Below, one piece after another: positions 1 through 7,989 of a stretch of DNA of 34,292 nucleotides. The notes under the pieces were generated by a model that saw only the letters and a list, made by a program, of their open reading frames with translations, was not told where the DNA came from and ran no database searches. Within the stretch, counting starts at the first letter, position 1. The number at the start of each line of letters is the position of its first letter. The stretch comes from RUG11237 sp045126515 (GTDB lineage Bacteria; Bacillota; Clostridia; Lachnospirales; Lachnospiraceae): contig JBGVOM010000181.1 in assembly GCA_045126515.1 (NCBI GenBank), positions 1 to 34,292 on the forward strand, given 5' to 3'. The translations under genes were made by a program, and so were the position numbers.

Positions 1-124
1 CTTCCTGTCTGTATTTCAGAAATGTTTTGGCAACCTGAAGTGTTTTTGTTCTTTCTTCCAAAGGTGTTTTACAGTTATTTCCTTTGATACAGTCCTTTTT
101 GTAGGGACAGCCCCTTTTTGTTTT
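1..124 (-). pseudogene. IS1182-type transposase remnant, truncated and running off the left edge
   Basis: Reading the minus strand from 124 down to 1 gives 41 open codons. They contain a paired-Cys segment (GCPYKKDCIKGNNCK) followed by TPLEERTKTLQVAKTF and KYRQE. This matches my memory of the segment in IS1182-family (DDE) transposases between the Cys-rich region and the C-terminal RNase-H strands. A TGA at 127-125 lies just upstream in frame, and no N-terminal two-thirds follows in 125-241, so the copy is 5'-truncated. Its 3' part would lie left of the window. Family assignment is from motif memory; the truncation is seen directly. Confidence 0.72.
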
Positions 125-175
125 TCAATAAATTATACATATTTTGAAAAAAATGCACAAATTTTTCCGGAAGTA

Positions 176-204
176 GTGACATTTTTTGTCAAAAATGGTA
201 AAAT
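176..204 (+). promoter_or_regulatory. Candidate sigma-A promoter of the chemoreceptor gene
   Basis: GTGACA (176-181), a 17-bp spacer, then TAAAAT (199-204), 37 bp upstream of the start codon. A palindrome, TGACA-5 nt-TGTCA (177-191), covers the -35 and could be an operator. The gene's ribosome site is GGAGGGG just before the ATG. No sigma-28 (flagellar/chemotaxis) consensus is evident. Confidence 0.45.
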
Positions 205-241
205 ATAAAAGTACAGTGTAAAAAAGGAATGGAGGGGTAGC

Positions 242-2314
242 ATGAAAAGACTAAAAACAATTCGTGCCAAAATTATTGTTCTGGTTGTTCAGTCGGTTAT
301 TTGTGTATCTGTGTTATTGGCAGTGTTAAGTATTTATTTTTCCAGAAATATGCTTACAGAAAATGCAAATCGGACGTTAACACTGTTAGCAGAAGGTCAG
401 GAAACAAAAATTAACGCTACAATTGAAAAGATTGAACAGTCAGTTAATAGTTTAAGCGACATTACATTGGAAAACATTGGAAATTTTGGGGAGTTTAAAA
501 AAGATTCTTCCTACGAACAGAAATGCACCAGCAAGCTGGAGGTACCTCTGGTTAAAATGATGATGAATACCCAGGGGGCAATCTTCGGATACGTTCGTTA
601 TAATCCGGAATTTACCAATCCAACGTCAGGTCTGTTTCTGTCAAAGTCAGGGGACAGCTTCGAATACCTGACACCAACGGATTTTAGTATGTACGATCCC
701 GATGATACAGCACATGTGGGCTGGTACTATATTCCGGTAAAAGCAGGAGAACCTGTGTGGATGGATCCGTATTTGAACGAAAATATTAATGTATACATGA
801 TTTCCTATGTGGTACCGCTTTTTATCGATGGAGAATCTGTGGGAATTGTGGGCATGGACATTGATTTCTCTGAAATTCAAAAGCAGGTAGCAGAAGCTGC
901 CGTATATGATACAGGTTATGCATATCTGGTCAACGGAGATAATATGATTATGTATCACAAAGATTATGAAACAGGAACTTCTTTGGAAGAAATTGACAGT
1001 GAAGTGACAGCGGTATTAAATGATACAGATAAGGAAGGAAGAGTACAGCACGTAGGTAAAAATGCCGTTATTTATACTACACTGGAAAATGGAATGAAAT
1101 ATGTTATGACTGTTCCGTACAGTGAGGTTACCGCAGATGTGAACCGTTTATCTGGATTTATCTTGTTGGTGGTAGTTATCGGTTTGTTTAGTGCCGCTGT
1201 GTATGCAGCAATGATTAGCAAACAGATTTCAACACCAATAAAACAATTGACGACCATTATCACAAAAACGTCAGATTTCAATTTTGAAAAAAATCATGGA
1301 AGCGAAAAGTTGATGAAGCTTCGAGATGAAGTCGGGGATATGGCACGTGCCATTCACCAGATGCGTAAGAAAATGCGTGTTATGGTGGAAAATATCGATA
1401 AATCCTGTCAAATGTTAAACGAAAATTTTGAAAGATTGCAGGCGGCTTCTGATAACATTAACGCGATGGCAGAAACCAATTCTTCTCTCACAGAAGAACT
1501 GGCGGCAGGTATGCAGGAAACAAATGCTACCACAGAAAATATGAAAGAAAATTTAAACAGTGTCAACGATAACGCTGTGGAAATAGCAACACTTTCTAAT
1601 GAAGGAAAAGATCTGTCAAAGGAAATTATGGAAAGAGCCGTAAGTTTGGAAAAATCTACGGAAGATTCTTCTGAAAAGACAAGACAGATGTATGAAAAGG
1701 TAAAAGTAGACGCACAGGCGGCACTGGAAAAATCAAAGGCAGTAGAAAAGATTAATAAATTAACAGAAGCTATTGCGGAAATTTCATCCCAGACAGGACT
1801 TCTTGCATTGAATGCTTCCATTGAAGCGGCGAGAGCAGGAGAAGCAGGAAAGGGATTTGCGGTAGTTGCTTCCGAAATCAGTAATTTATCCAATCAGACA
1901 GCAGAAACTGTTTCCGATATTAATACTATTGTTCAGGAAGTAAATGAAGCGGTGGCAGATATGTCAAGATGTCTGGATACTTCTATGGAATTTATGGGAG
2001 AAACGGTACTGTCGGATTACGAAGAATTCAGTAAGGTAGGAGAGCAGTATAAGGAAGATGCTACAGTGATTGAAGAAAGCATGAATAATGTAAATCAGGC
2101 AATTGTAAATCTTACAGCCAGCATAAATAAGATTACAGGTGCAGTAGAAAATATCAGTCAGACCATCAGTGAATCCAGCATCGGAATCAATGAAATTGCC
2201 GAGAAAACATGTGATATGACAGTGAAAACCAGTGATAACACCTCGGTGGTAGAGGCAAGTACAGAAAGAATTACCATATTAAAGAAAATAGTTGAGCAGT
2301 TTAAGCTTTCCTAA
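242..2314 (+). CDS. Methyl-accepting chemotaxis protein with extracellular dCache domain
   Basis: 690-aa transmembrane chemoreceptor. TM1 is about residues 10-30. A double-Cache-type ligand domain spans about 40-300 and includes the typical stretch around WMDPYLNE and VVPLFIDGESVGIVGMDID. TM2 is about 302-326, then HAMP to about 385, then a long helical signalling domain. The conserved hairpin tip lies near 512-545 (LLALNASIEAARAGEAGKGF), where CheA/CheW bind in this family. No C-terminal CheR/CheB-tethering pentapeptide is seen. dCache receptors commonly bind amino acids or other small metabolites; the ligand here cannot be told. It stands alone: no che or flagellar genes are in the window. 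A hairpin terminator follows directly. Confidence 0.95.
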   Translation: MKRLKTIRAKIIVLVVQSVICVSVLLAVLSIYFSRNMLTENANRTLTLLAEGQETKINATIEKIEQSVNSLSDITLENIGNFGEFKKDSSYEQKCTSKLEVPLVKMMMNTQGAIFGYVRYNPEFTNPTSGLFLSKSGDSFEYLTPTDFSMYDPDDTAHVGWYYIPVKAGEPVWMDPYLNENINVYMISYVVPLFIDGESVGIVGMDIDFSEIQKQVAEAAVYDTGYAYLVNGDNMIMYHKDYETGTSLEEIDSEVTAVLNDTDKEGRVQHVGKNAVIYTTLENGMKYVMTVPYSEVTADVNRLSGFILLVVVIGLFSAAVYAAMISKQISTPIKQLTTIITKTSDFNFEKNHGSEKLMKLRDEVGDMARAIHQMRKKMRVMVENIDKSCQMLNENFERLQAASDNINAMAETNSSLTEELAAGMQETNATTENMKENLNSVNDNAVEIATLSNEGKDLSKEIMERAVSLEKSTEDSSEKTRQMYEKVKVDAQAALEKSKAVEKINKLTEAIAEISSQTGLLALNASIEAARAGEAGKGFAVVASEISNLSNQTAETVSDINTIVQEVNEAVADMSRCLDTSMEFMGETVLSDYEEFSKVGEQYKEDATVIEESMNNVNQAIVNLTASINKITGAVENISQTISESSIGINEIAEKTCDMTVKTSDNTSVVEASTERITILKKIVEQFKLS

Positions 2315-2339
2315 CTTTCTTATATAAATTATAAAGAAA

Positions 2340-2376
2340 AGATGCAGTCTTTGATGTTATGACTGCATCTTTTTTT
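2340..2376. terminator. Bidirectional intrinsic terminator between convergent genes
   Basis: A perfect 10-bp stem (2340-2349 with 2361-2370) with an 11-nt loop, followed by seven T on the plus strand and flanked by A residues on the other side, so it can serve both strands. The stop codon of the minus-strand gene (2357-2359) lies inside the loop, so that gene's last codons are part of the stem. Confidence 0.85.
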
Positions 2377-2653
2377 CTTTTTGTTCTAAATATGCACTAT
2401 AAGTTGTGATATCCTGTAAAATATCAAACAATACTCGGGCAATTTCATCCGGATATTTATTCATTAGAAGCTTTTTATGGAGATGATAGAAAGCTTCTTC
2501 ATAAACTTCCTGATTTGGGGCATCAAATTGCGTCAATATTCTCACATCATGGGAGCATTTCAGGCATATGCGGGCATTTTTCAAATGAGGGGCAAGGCTT
2601 GCTCCGGTAAAATTAGCACTAAATTCGGCATTGCATAGACAACAACGGTTCAT
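2357..2653 (-). CDS. Small Cys-rich (zinc-ribbon-like) protein of unknown function
   Basis: 98 aa. The N-terminal half carries two CxxC pairs (CCLC at 4-7 and CLKC near 31-34), spaced as in a treble-clef or zinc-ribbon metal site. The rest is predicted helical with no signal peptide or TM segment. The start is supported by AAGGAG seven bases upstream and by a good promoter at 2718-2690. I do not recognise the family. It resembles small ClpX-type or regulatory zinc-finger proteins only in the Cys spacing. Confidence 0.7.
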   Translation of the reverse strand: MNRCCLCNAEFSANFTGASLAPHLKNARICLKCSHDVRILTQFDAPNQEVYEEAFYHLHKKLLMNKYPDEIARVLFDILQDITTYSAYLEQKEKKMQS

Positions 2654-2689
2654 GAAATTCTCCTTTCTTAAAATCTGCGTATTTACTTA

Positions 2690-2718
2690 ATTATAGTGGA
2701 AAACCAAGCGATTGTAAA
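2690..2718 (-). promoter_or_regulatory. Sigma-A promoter for the small Cys-rich gene
   Basis: On the minus strand: TTTACA (2718-2713), a 17-bp spacer, TATAAT (2695-2690). It lies 37 bp upstream of the ATG at 2653. Near-consensus hexamers and ideal spacing. Confidence 0.75.
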
Positions 2719-2737
2719 TGAAAGAACCGGAGGAATT

Positions 2738-2764
2738 ATGGAAAAGCCATGGCGCATAGAATAG
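2738..2764 (+). other. Eight-codon ORF with a strong Shine-Dalgarno upstream of spmB
   Basis: CCGGAGGAATT precedes an ATG that opens an eight-codon frame (MEKPWRIE, then TAG), ending 24 bp before the spmB ATG. spmB itself has only a weak AGAAGG site. It could be a leader or translational-coupling ORF, or the decayed start of a lost upstream partner such as spmA. Either reading is inference. Confidence 0.35.
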
Positions 2765-2788
2765 ATAATAAAATGCAGAAGGTAAAAA

Positions 2789-3316
2789 ATGAATATTCTG
2801 GTTTCTATTTCAAATATGATGATACCATTGGTAATTTTCTATATTGTAGCCATGGGGATTTTAAATAAGCAGGATGTATACAGTGATTTTATTGAAGGGG
2901 CTAAAGAGGGATTTAAAACAGTAATTAAGATTATGCCTACTTTAGTGGGGTTAATGATGGGAGTGGGAATTTTAAGAGCTTCCGGTTTTTTAAATATGCT
3001 TTCAGAACTGATAAAACCGGTCACCAATCTTGTGGGATTTCCGGCAGAACTGCTTCCACTTGCCATTGTGAAAATGTTTTCATCCTCGGCAGCAACAGGC
3101 GTAGCTTTGGATATCTTCAAGGAATATGGAACCGATTCTTATCTGGGGCTTGTTACTTCTATTATGATGAGCTGTACAGAAACCATTTTTTACACCATGT
3201 CCGTTTATTTTCTTGCCGCTAAAGTCACAAAAACACGCTGGACTCTGGCAGGGGCACTTCTCAGCACCATTGCCGGAATTGTAGCAAGCGTGTTTTTGGC
3301 GGAAATTCTTATATAG
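2789..3316 (+). CDS. spmB: Spore maturation protein B (nucleoside-recognition/gate domain membrane protein)
   Basis: 175-aa polytopic membrane protein. It has the family's central features: PTLVGLMMGVGILRASG, an SSAATGVALDIF segment and a SCTETIFYTMSVYF helix. SpmA and SpmB are linked in Bacillus and Clostridium to core dehydration and heat resistance of spores; the biochemical role is unsettled. Length fits SpmB. The usual partner spmA is not upstream, where only an eight-codon ORF is found. It ends 16 bp from the convergent SH3b gene with no clear terminator between. Confidence 0.88.
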   Translation: MNILVSISNMMIPLVIFYIVAMGILNKQDVYSDFIEGAKEGFKTVIKIMPTLVGLMMGVGILRASGFLNMLSELIKPVTNLVGFPAELLPLAIVKMFSSSAATGVALDIFKEYGTDSYLGLVTSIMMSCTETIFYTMSVYFLAAKVTKTRWTLAGALLSTIAGIVASVFLAEILI

Positions 3317-3332
3317 TTAGAAAATTTAAAAA

Positions 3333-4127
3333 TTATGGTGTTACGGTAGGCGTTGGAGACGGAGTCAAAGTACCTTCCGGCAACGTATATTCTATGTATT
3401 CATATGCAACATACCCTTCTAAGTTATTGCAGGTTACTTTTGCCCATTGGTCATTGGCAAATTCTAAAATCATTCCTGTACTGTTGTTGGAAATAGTACC
3501 AATGATGCTTCCTGTCTTGGAAGGTTCTTTTCGTATGTTCAGTTTACCGGTTCCGTTATAAGAAAAAGCAAGCGGAAAATCCTCAGAAGTATCTTCTGTG
3601 CTGTTATCCGGTATTGGAGTCGGTACAGCAACAGAGTCATCATAAATATCGCTTTCAGTATCTTCAGTATGAGGTATGGCAGTATCGTTGATATCATCCT
3701 CCGTCTGGATATCGTCCGTGGTATCTTCCGTGTCTTCACTGTCATCTTCTACATCAATATATTCTTCATCGTCAGAGTCTTCTTCGCCATCAGAGTAGTC
3801 CTCACCGTCAGAGTAGTCCTCCTCGTCAGAGTATTCTTCCTCGTCCGAATATTCTTCGTCCATGGATTCCTCATCAATGTCCTCGTCTTCCGTATTTTCA
3901 GAATCGTCTTCCATGTATTCTTCTCCCTCATCCTCGGAACTTTCTTCCTCTCCGGAATCTTCTTCCTCGTCCGAATCTTCCTCACTTTCAGAGTAGTCCT
4001 CTTCGTTGGAACTTTCTTCTGCATCGATGTAAGGAAGATACATGGCAGTTCCGGTGAAAATAGCAACTAATGCATAAAAACCAAGCAGAAATAATAGAAA
4101 TGTTTTTTTATTTTTTAATTTTTTCAT
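3333..4127 (-). CDS. Membrane-anchored acidic-repeat protein with C-terminal SH3b domain
   Basis: 264 aa. An uncleaved signal anchor is likely at about 9-30. Then comes a very acidic Asp/Glu/Ser stalk (about 36-165) that includes six near-identical hexapeptides at 91-126. A bacterial SH3 domain spans about 188-247 (LNIRKEPSKTGSIIG, WAKVTCNNLEGYVAYEYIE), followed by a Thr/Pro tail. SH3b domains usually bind cell-wall peptide or glycan, so an extracellular wall-associated role is inferred. It lies 34 bp downstream of the kinase-like gene on the same strand, probably co-transcribed. GAGGAATT supports the start. Confidence 0.82.
   Translation of the reverse strand: MKKLKNKKTFLLFLLGFYALVAIFTGTAMYLPYIDAEESSNEEDYSESEEDSDEEEDSGEEESSEDEGEEYMEDDSENTEDEDIDEESMDEEYSDEEEYSDEEDYSDGEDYSDGEEDSDDEEYIDVEDDSEDTEDTTDDIQTEDDINDTAIPHTEDTESDIYDDSVAVPTPIPDNSTEDTSEDFPLAFSYNGTGKLNIRKEPSKTGSIIGTISNNSTGMILEFANDQWAKVTCNNLEGYVAYEYIEYTLPEGTLTPSPTPTVTP
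3750..3857 (-). repeat. In-frame 18-bp tandem repeat (six units) coding for acidic hexapeptides
   Basis: Six consecutive 18-bp units encode EEYSDE, EEYSDE, EDYSDG, EDYSDG, EEDSDD and EEYIDV. Because the unit is a multiple of three, copy-number change by slippage would lengthen or shorten the stalk without a frameshift. Confidence 0.8.
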
Positions 4128-4161
4128 GGCAATTCCTCATTTTCTTTCCTAATGTAATCTG

Positions 4162-5157
4162 CTATTGCGACACTTCAGGCTGCTTTTGAAATCTGTTGCA
4201 GACAGGAAGCTTTAAATATACGGCAAATCCCTTGTCCGGTGAAGTTTTACACCAGATATCACCGCCGCATGCCTGAGTAGCAGCTTTTGCCTGTGCAAGT
4301 CCAAGACCGGTTCCGGAAATATGGTTGCTGCCCTGATAATTTAAATGGAACAGCATATCGGTATTCTGAATGAGAAGGCCATTGCCGTTATCCTTTAAGA
4401 TAATCAAAGCATCTCCGTCATCTTCTGAAATAGTGATTACCAGTTTTCCACCCGGTGTCAGATGCTTCACTGCATTATCCATACAATTCTTAAGAATCAG
4501 AGAAAAACATTCCATATTTACCTTGGTAAGCAAAATTTCATCATCATAAAGGATTTCAAAGAAAATCCTTTTTTTAAATAATGCAGGATTAAACTGTAAT
4601 GTAACTTTATGTACAAAGGCAATCAAATCGTACGGATTTGCCTCGTCTTCAGGATAGGCAGGAATCAGGGATTCCTGTAAATAGTTGAGCTTGGAAAGCT
4701 GTTCTTTTGCATCCGTTAATTCTCGTATGGTCTGCTGATATTTGGTATCTAATATCCGGTAGTCTTCTAAAGAAGGCAGTTGGGTTTCTTCCTGATTCAA
4801 AGCATGCATTTCGGTCAGAAAAGCGTCTTCGCCGGGAGAACCGGATAGAGAATGTATCTGTGCAACCTGTTCCTCCGGTTCTTCTTCTGTATTCTTTTTC
4901 CTTTTTAAATATGGCTTCAGCAGATAAACCGGGTACATGCAGGCAAGCAGAAATAGCGCAAAGAGTGCCAGAAACAAGTCAACATCATATAAGAAAAAGG
5001 CACCTGCCAGAAAAACCACTGTGTTAATGAGAAGTAAAGCATTTTCAAATCGTTTCAGTGGACAATTTTTTAAAAATAGTTTTATATTTTCTTTGGTGAA
5101 TTTTGCCTTCAGTTTTTGAAAGCATGTTTTAATAAAATTTTTTATTTGTGAGATCAA
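4162..5157 (-). CDS. Orphan membrane histidine-kinase-like ATPase lacking an H-box
   Basis: 331 aa. Two TM segments (about 38-56 and 60-80) with almost no external loop, a linker and short coiled coil (about 135-160), then a HATPase_c domain with N box (NCMDNAVKH, 224-232), G1 (DNGNG, 256-260) and G2 (GTGLGLAQAKA, 282-292). No His in a recognisable H-box precedes the ATPase domain, so classical autophosphorylation is doubtful. The start is TTG at 5157, supported by GAGGGGG upstream. It is transcribed divergently from the 5.3-15.5 kb operon, 144 bp away, which suggests it senses or controls that system. No response regulator is adjacent; an atypical one is at 15777. Confidence 0.82.
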   Translation of the reverse strand: MISQIKNFIKTCFQKLKAKFTKENIKLFLKNCPLKRFENALLLINTVVFLAGAFFLYDVDLFLALFALFLLACMYPVYLLKPYLKRKKNTEEEPEEQVAQIHSLSGSPGEDAFLTEMHALNQEETQLPSLEDYRILDTKYQQTIRELTDAKEQLSKLNYLQESLIPAYPEDEANPYDLIAFVHKVTLQFNPALFKKRIFFEILYDDEILLTKVNMECFSLILKNCMDNAVKHLTPGGKLVITISEDDGDALIILKDNGNGLLIQNTDMLFHLNYQGSNHISGTGLGLAQAKAATQACGGDIWCKTSPDKGFAVYLKLPVCNRFQKQPEVSQ

Positions 5158-5301
5158 AAGAATTCCCCCTCAAAGTGTAAAAGTTTGCTATAAATATTAT
5201 ACATATTTTTCAATGAAAAGACAGATTCTTTAACAAATCTTTAATAAAGGAAATTTGCCGTATGATATAATAAAATATAAAAATACATTATAGGTGATGG
5301 G
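5158..5301. promoter_or_regulatory. Divergent intergenic region with extended -10 for the unknown operon
   Basis: On the plus strand, TGATATAAT (5263-5271) is an extended -10 (TGn-TATAAT) about 31 bp before the first codon. No good -35 lies at the right distance, a pattern common to activated promoters. On the minus strand a TATAAT-like -10 (about 5201-5196) could serve the kinase-like gene, also with a poor -35. AGGTGA and GGGGTG are candidate ribosome sites for the operon's first gene. Confidence 0.5.
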
Positions 5302-7107
5302 GTGTTACATTTGAAAGAGAATCAGACATTGAATTTTATACGAAATCGTTATTATACAGGAAAAATGCTTACTTCTAAGGATTTTCAGACAGAACAGTTA
5401 TACATGAATCAGAAACGAAGCTTTTTAAATCATATGATGTATGGTACTGGCGTTATGTGTGGGCTTAGTGTGAGAAAATTGGATGAAATTTCTATTCTGG
5501 TTGAAAGCGGTGCCGCAATCGATGAGCAGGGACGTGAAATCATCGTTCCTGTTTCCCTTGTGAAAAAAATATCAGCCATTGAAGGTGTGGAACAGTTGAC
5601 AGGAAGCCGGGCAGCTTTATGCCTTCGTTATAAGGAGGATATGGTACATCCGGTTTATTCTGTGGAGCAGGAGGAAGAAGGAAGAGAATACGAATACAAT
5701 CATATTCAGGAAGGATATGAATTGTATTTAGAAGATATTTCAGAAGAAAGCAGGGAAGAGGAAGACTTCCTTTGTAAAAGTGTCTTTTTTAAGCAGGATG
5801 ATTACAAAATTACCCTTATGATTCCCAAAACAGTAAAAAGGGGCAAAAAGGTAAAGTTAGTAGCAAGAATTGAGAAACTTTCTGACAGGAATTGTGAATT
5901 AAATTTTGGCGCGGTATTACAGTTGCCATCATTTCGGCAGGAGGACGGAAGTCAGGAACTTTCATTAGAAGGAAGAGGCATTTACCTTGGTGAAGGTGCT
6001 GTGATGGAGCAGGTATTCTGGCTTTGGGCAGAACAGAGTGAAGTGGAGCAGACAAGTATTTTGTTAGTGCAGGGGACAGGATATGCCAGTGTGGCAGATT
6101 GTGACTGTAAAGTCAATGAAACGTTGGAGCTGCAGGTAAATATGACTGATATGGACATAGAGAAAATAGCAGCTTCTGAACTTGGCAGAGAAAATTATGA
6201 AAGCAGAGCAAAAAGAGCAGAGCAGGAAAAAATTGTTCTTGCCGAGCTTTCCTTATTGGGAGCAGATGGCGCTTACATCATTACCGGAATTAAAGAAAGA
6301 GAAGCAAAAAATTATATTAACACCCCGGAAAGTCTGGGAAAGAGATTAACTTATGATAGTTATTTTGCAGAACCGGAAATGAGATGTGCAACTGAACAGC
6401 CGCTGGAAACAGAAGCAGTGGAAGAGGAAGAACGTGAAGACGAAATTGTGATGACCAACGGTTTTGTGGAAATTCCGCTTTCTGTGGGAATGAAGAAAGG
6501 CGATGTCTGCTATTCTGACGAGATTCTTCATGGACTGGGAAAAGGCGATGTGTATGTAAAAGTCGGTGTACAGTGTTTGGAGGAAGACGTAAGGACCAAT
6601 CAGAATACCAGAGCAACAATTTATGGAAATTCTGATTTGTTTAAAGAAGATGACCATATGAAGGTAGAAACTGCAGTGAAAGTATATAACGACAAGGGCA
6701 GCTTTCAGATAGCAGCAAAACTTACCGGAGCACAGAAAAGCATTGTACTGTTAGTCCACTGGGTAGCTGTTAAATTCCAGGGAGGCGAAGTGGAATTAGA
6801 AGAGGAATATGCAGATAAAAGGATTGTTCCAAAGACTTCAGCAGTAAAACTTTCACCGAAAGAAAATTATTGTTTCCAGGTGGAATTTGAACATATGACA
6901 AGCAGCAGATTAACTTATGAATTAACAGAAAGTGACAGCGGAGAAATTACCCAGGATGGCATTTACACGGCACCGGAAAAACCAGGTGTTTATGAAATAC
7001 ATATTTACTGTACAGATATGCCGGAAATCTCCACGTACGTTTATGCAGTGGTAAAAAAGGCGGATGAGGAAGAAACCGTGAGCCTTGCGAAGAATGAGAA
7101 CCAATAA
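5302..7107 (+). CDS. Unknown 601-aa protein; N-terminus like contractile-injection-locus proteins, C-terminal Ig-like domain
   Basis: First gene of a six-gene operon. The start is GTG at 5302, or TTG at 5311, which has GGGGTG at better spacing. No signal peptide or TM segment, so cytosolic. Residues about 10-80 (RNRYYTGKMLTSKDFQTEQ, MYGTGVMCGLSV, DEQGREIIVPVSL) closely follow a pattern I recall from uncharacterised proteins encoded in extracellular contractile injection (phage-tail-like) loci: a xxRYxxGKxLTxxDFxxEQ opening, a GxGVxCGL turn, then xDxxGREIxVP. The middle is beta-rich and acidic. The last 100 residues include GEITQDGIYTAPEKPGVY, typical of bacterial Ig-like repeats. The link to contractile systems is recollection; no sheath or tube gene lies in the window. 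Confidence 0.7.
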   Translation: MLHLKENQTLNFIRNRYYTGKMLTSKDFQTEQLYMNQKRSFLNHMMYGTGVMCGLSVRKLDEISILVESGAAIDEQGREIIVPVSLVKKISAIEGVEQLTGSRAALCLRYKEDMVHPVYSVEQEEEGREYEYNHIQEGYELYLEDISEESREEEDFLCKSVFFKQDDYKITLMIPKTVKRGKKVKLVARIEKLSDRNCELNFGAVLQLPSFRQEDGSQELSLEGRGIYLGEGAVMEQVFWLWAEQSEVEQTSILLVQGTGYASVADCDCKVNETLELQVNMTDMDIEKIAASELGRENYESRAKRAEQEKIVLAELSLLGADGAYIITGIKEREAKNYINTPESLGKRLTYDSYFAEPEMRCATEQPLETEAVEEEEREDEIVMTNGFVEIPLSVGMKKGDVCYSDEILHGLGKGDVYVKVGVQCLEEDVRTNQNTRATIYGNSDLFKEDDHMKVETAVKVYNDKGSFQIAAKLTGAQKSIVLLVHWVAVKFQGGEVELEEEYADKRIVPKTSAVKLSPKENYCFQVEFEHMTSSRLTYELTESDSGEITQDGIYTAPEKPGVYEIHIYCTDMPEISTYVYAVVKKADEEETVSLAKNENQ

Positions 7108-7122
7108 GGCAGAGGAAAGTCT

Positions 7123-7971
7123 ATGGAATATTATAGCGGAAAACATCATTTCAAAAGAATCGGAGAAATCATAAGCAATCAGACAAATGAAGTGTGTATT
7201 TGTGAGGAAATAGGCGGTCAGTCTAAGATTTATCGTTTGTTGTGGATTATAAAAGACCGGATGCTTGCCAGAACATTACTGGAGGTGTTTCATGAAAAAA
7301 ATGAAACACCTCTTTATCTGGAAAGTTTTTCAGTAAAGGAAAATACAGCATTTGTATTTCCTTACCACAAAGAACGTTCCGTGTTCCGTTTTCTTGGCGG
7401 TGAACTGCTGACACAGAAAGAACAGGAAAAAGTCTGGCGCGGGCTGGTGGAAACCTGTATGGCAAGTGACATTCCATATGCCATTTTATTTCAGATATTA
7501 AGACAGAGAAGGCTTCAGATACAGCCACAGGGTGAGATTATATTTTCTTATGCCTTGGATTTGCGGAAGTTTGAAGCGGAGCGTGGAGAAGCAGACTGTG
7601 CCAATATGTGTGCGGAAATTATTTTGGAACTCATGGAAATGTCTAAGACAAGTGATACAAGATTAAAGCATGCATTACAAAATAAATGTGCAGAGGAAGG
7701 TTATAATTCTTTTGTAGAGCTATTTCAGGACATAAAATCAAATGCAAAAGCCTTTAAAAAGAGGAATGGGGAAAAGGTCAGAAAAAAGGCAGGGCAGGTA
7801 ATAAAAGGACATAGAGGAAAGGCAGTAAAATGTTTCGTAGGCCTCTGTCTTATTTTGGTTGTGATTGCCTTGATTTTATTAGCATCACAGTTTATTTATG
7901 GAGAAATTCCGGTATTACGGCTGTTTCAGAATTCCTTCCAGACCATTGGAACAGAGAATCTTGTACAATAA
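7123..7971 (+). CDS. Single-pass membrane protein with pseudokinase-like cytosolic domain (unknown)
   Basis: 282 aa, 15 bp after the previous stop, AGAGGAAAG ribosome site. Residues 1-170 look like a degraded protein-kinase-type fold: a two-strand N-lobe, then LVETCMASDIPYAILF and LQIQPQGEIIFSYALDL, placed where the catalytic loop and DFG of a kinase would be but without HRD or DFG residues. A basic linker (about 205-235) is followed by one TM helix (about 236-258) and a short outer tail. The N-in topology recalls EssB/YukC of type VII secretion, but I see no clear sequence match. The kinase-like reading is inference; existence of the gene is secure. Confidence 0.75.
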   Translation: MEYYSGKHHFKRIGEIISNQTNEVCICEEIGGQSKIYRLLWIIKDRMLARTLLEVFHEKNETPLYLESFSVKENTAFVFPYHKERSVFRFLGGELLTQKEQEKVWRGLVETCMASDIPYAILFQILRQRRLQIQPQGEIIFSYALDLRKFEAERGEADCANMCAEIILELMEMSKTSDTRLKHALQNKCAEEGYNSFVELFQDIKSNAKAFKKRNGEKVRKKAGQVIKGHRGKAVKCFVGLCLILVVIALILLASQFIYGEIPVLRLFQNSFQTIGTENLVQ

Positions 7972-7989
7972 GAATGGGGAGATAAAGGG

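Noticed and set aside
1408..1893. 161-codon minus-strand ORF inside the chemoreceptor gene
   Set aside because: Antisense shadow of the low-complexity helical signalling domain; no ribosome site or family match.
3669..4070. 133-codon plus-strand ORF opposite the acidic repeat
   Set aside because: The Val/Phe/Ile/Arg-rich product is simply the complement of Asp/Glu/Ser codons of the real gene.
7123..7971. EssB/YukC of a type VII secretion system
   Set aside because: Topology is similar, but no EssA, EsaA, EssC or WXG100 genes are present and I see no sequence match.
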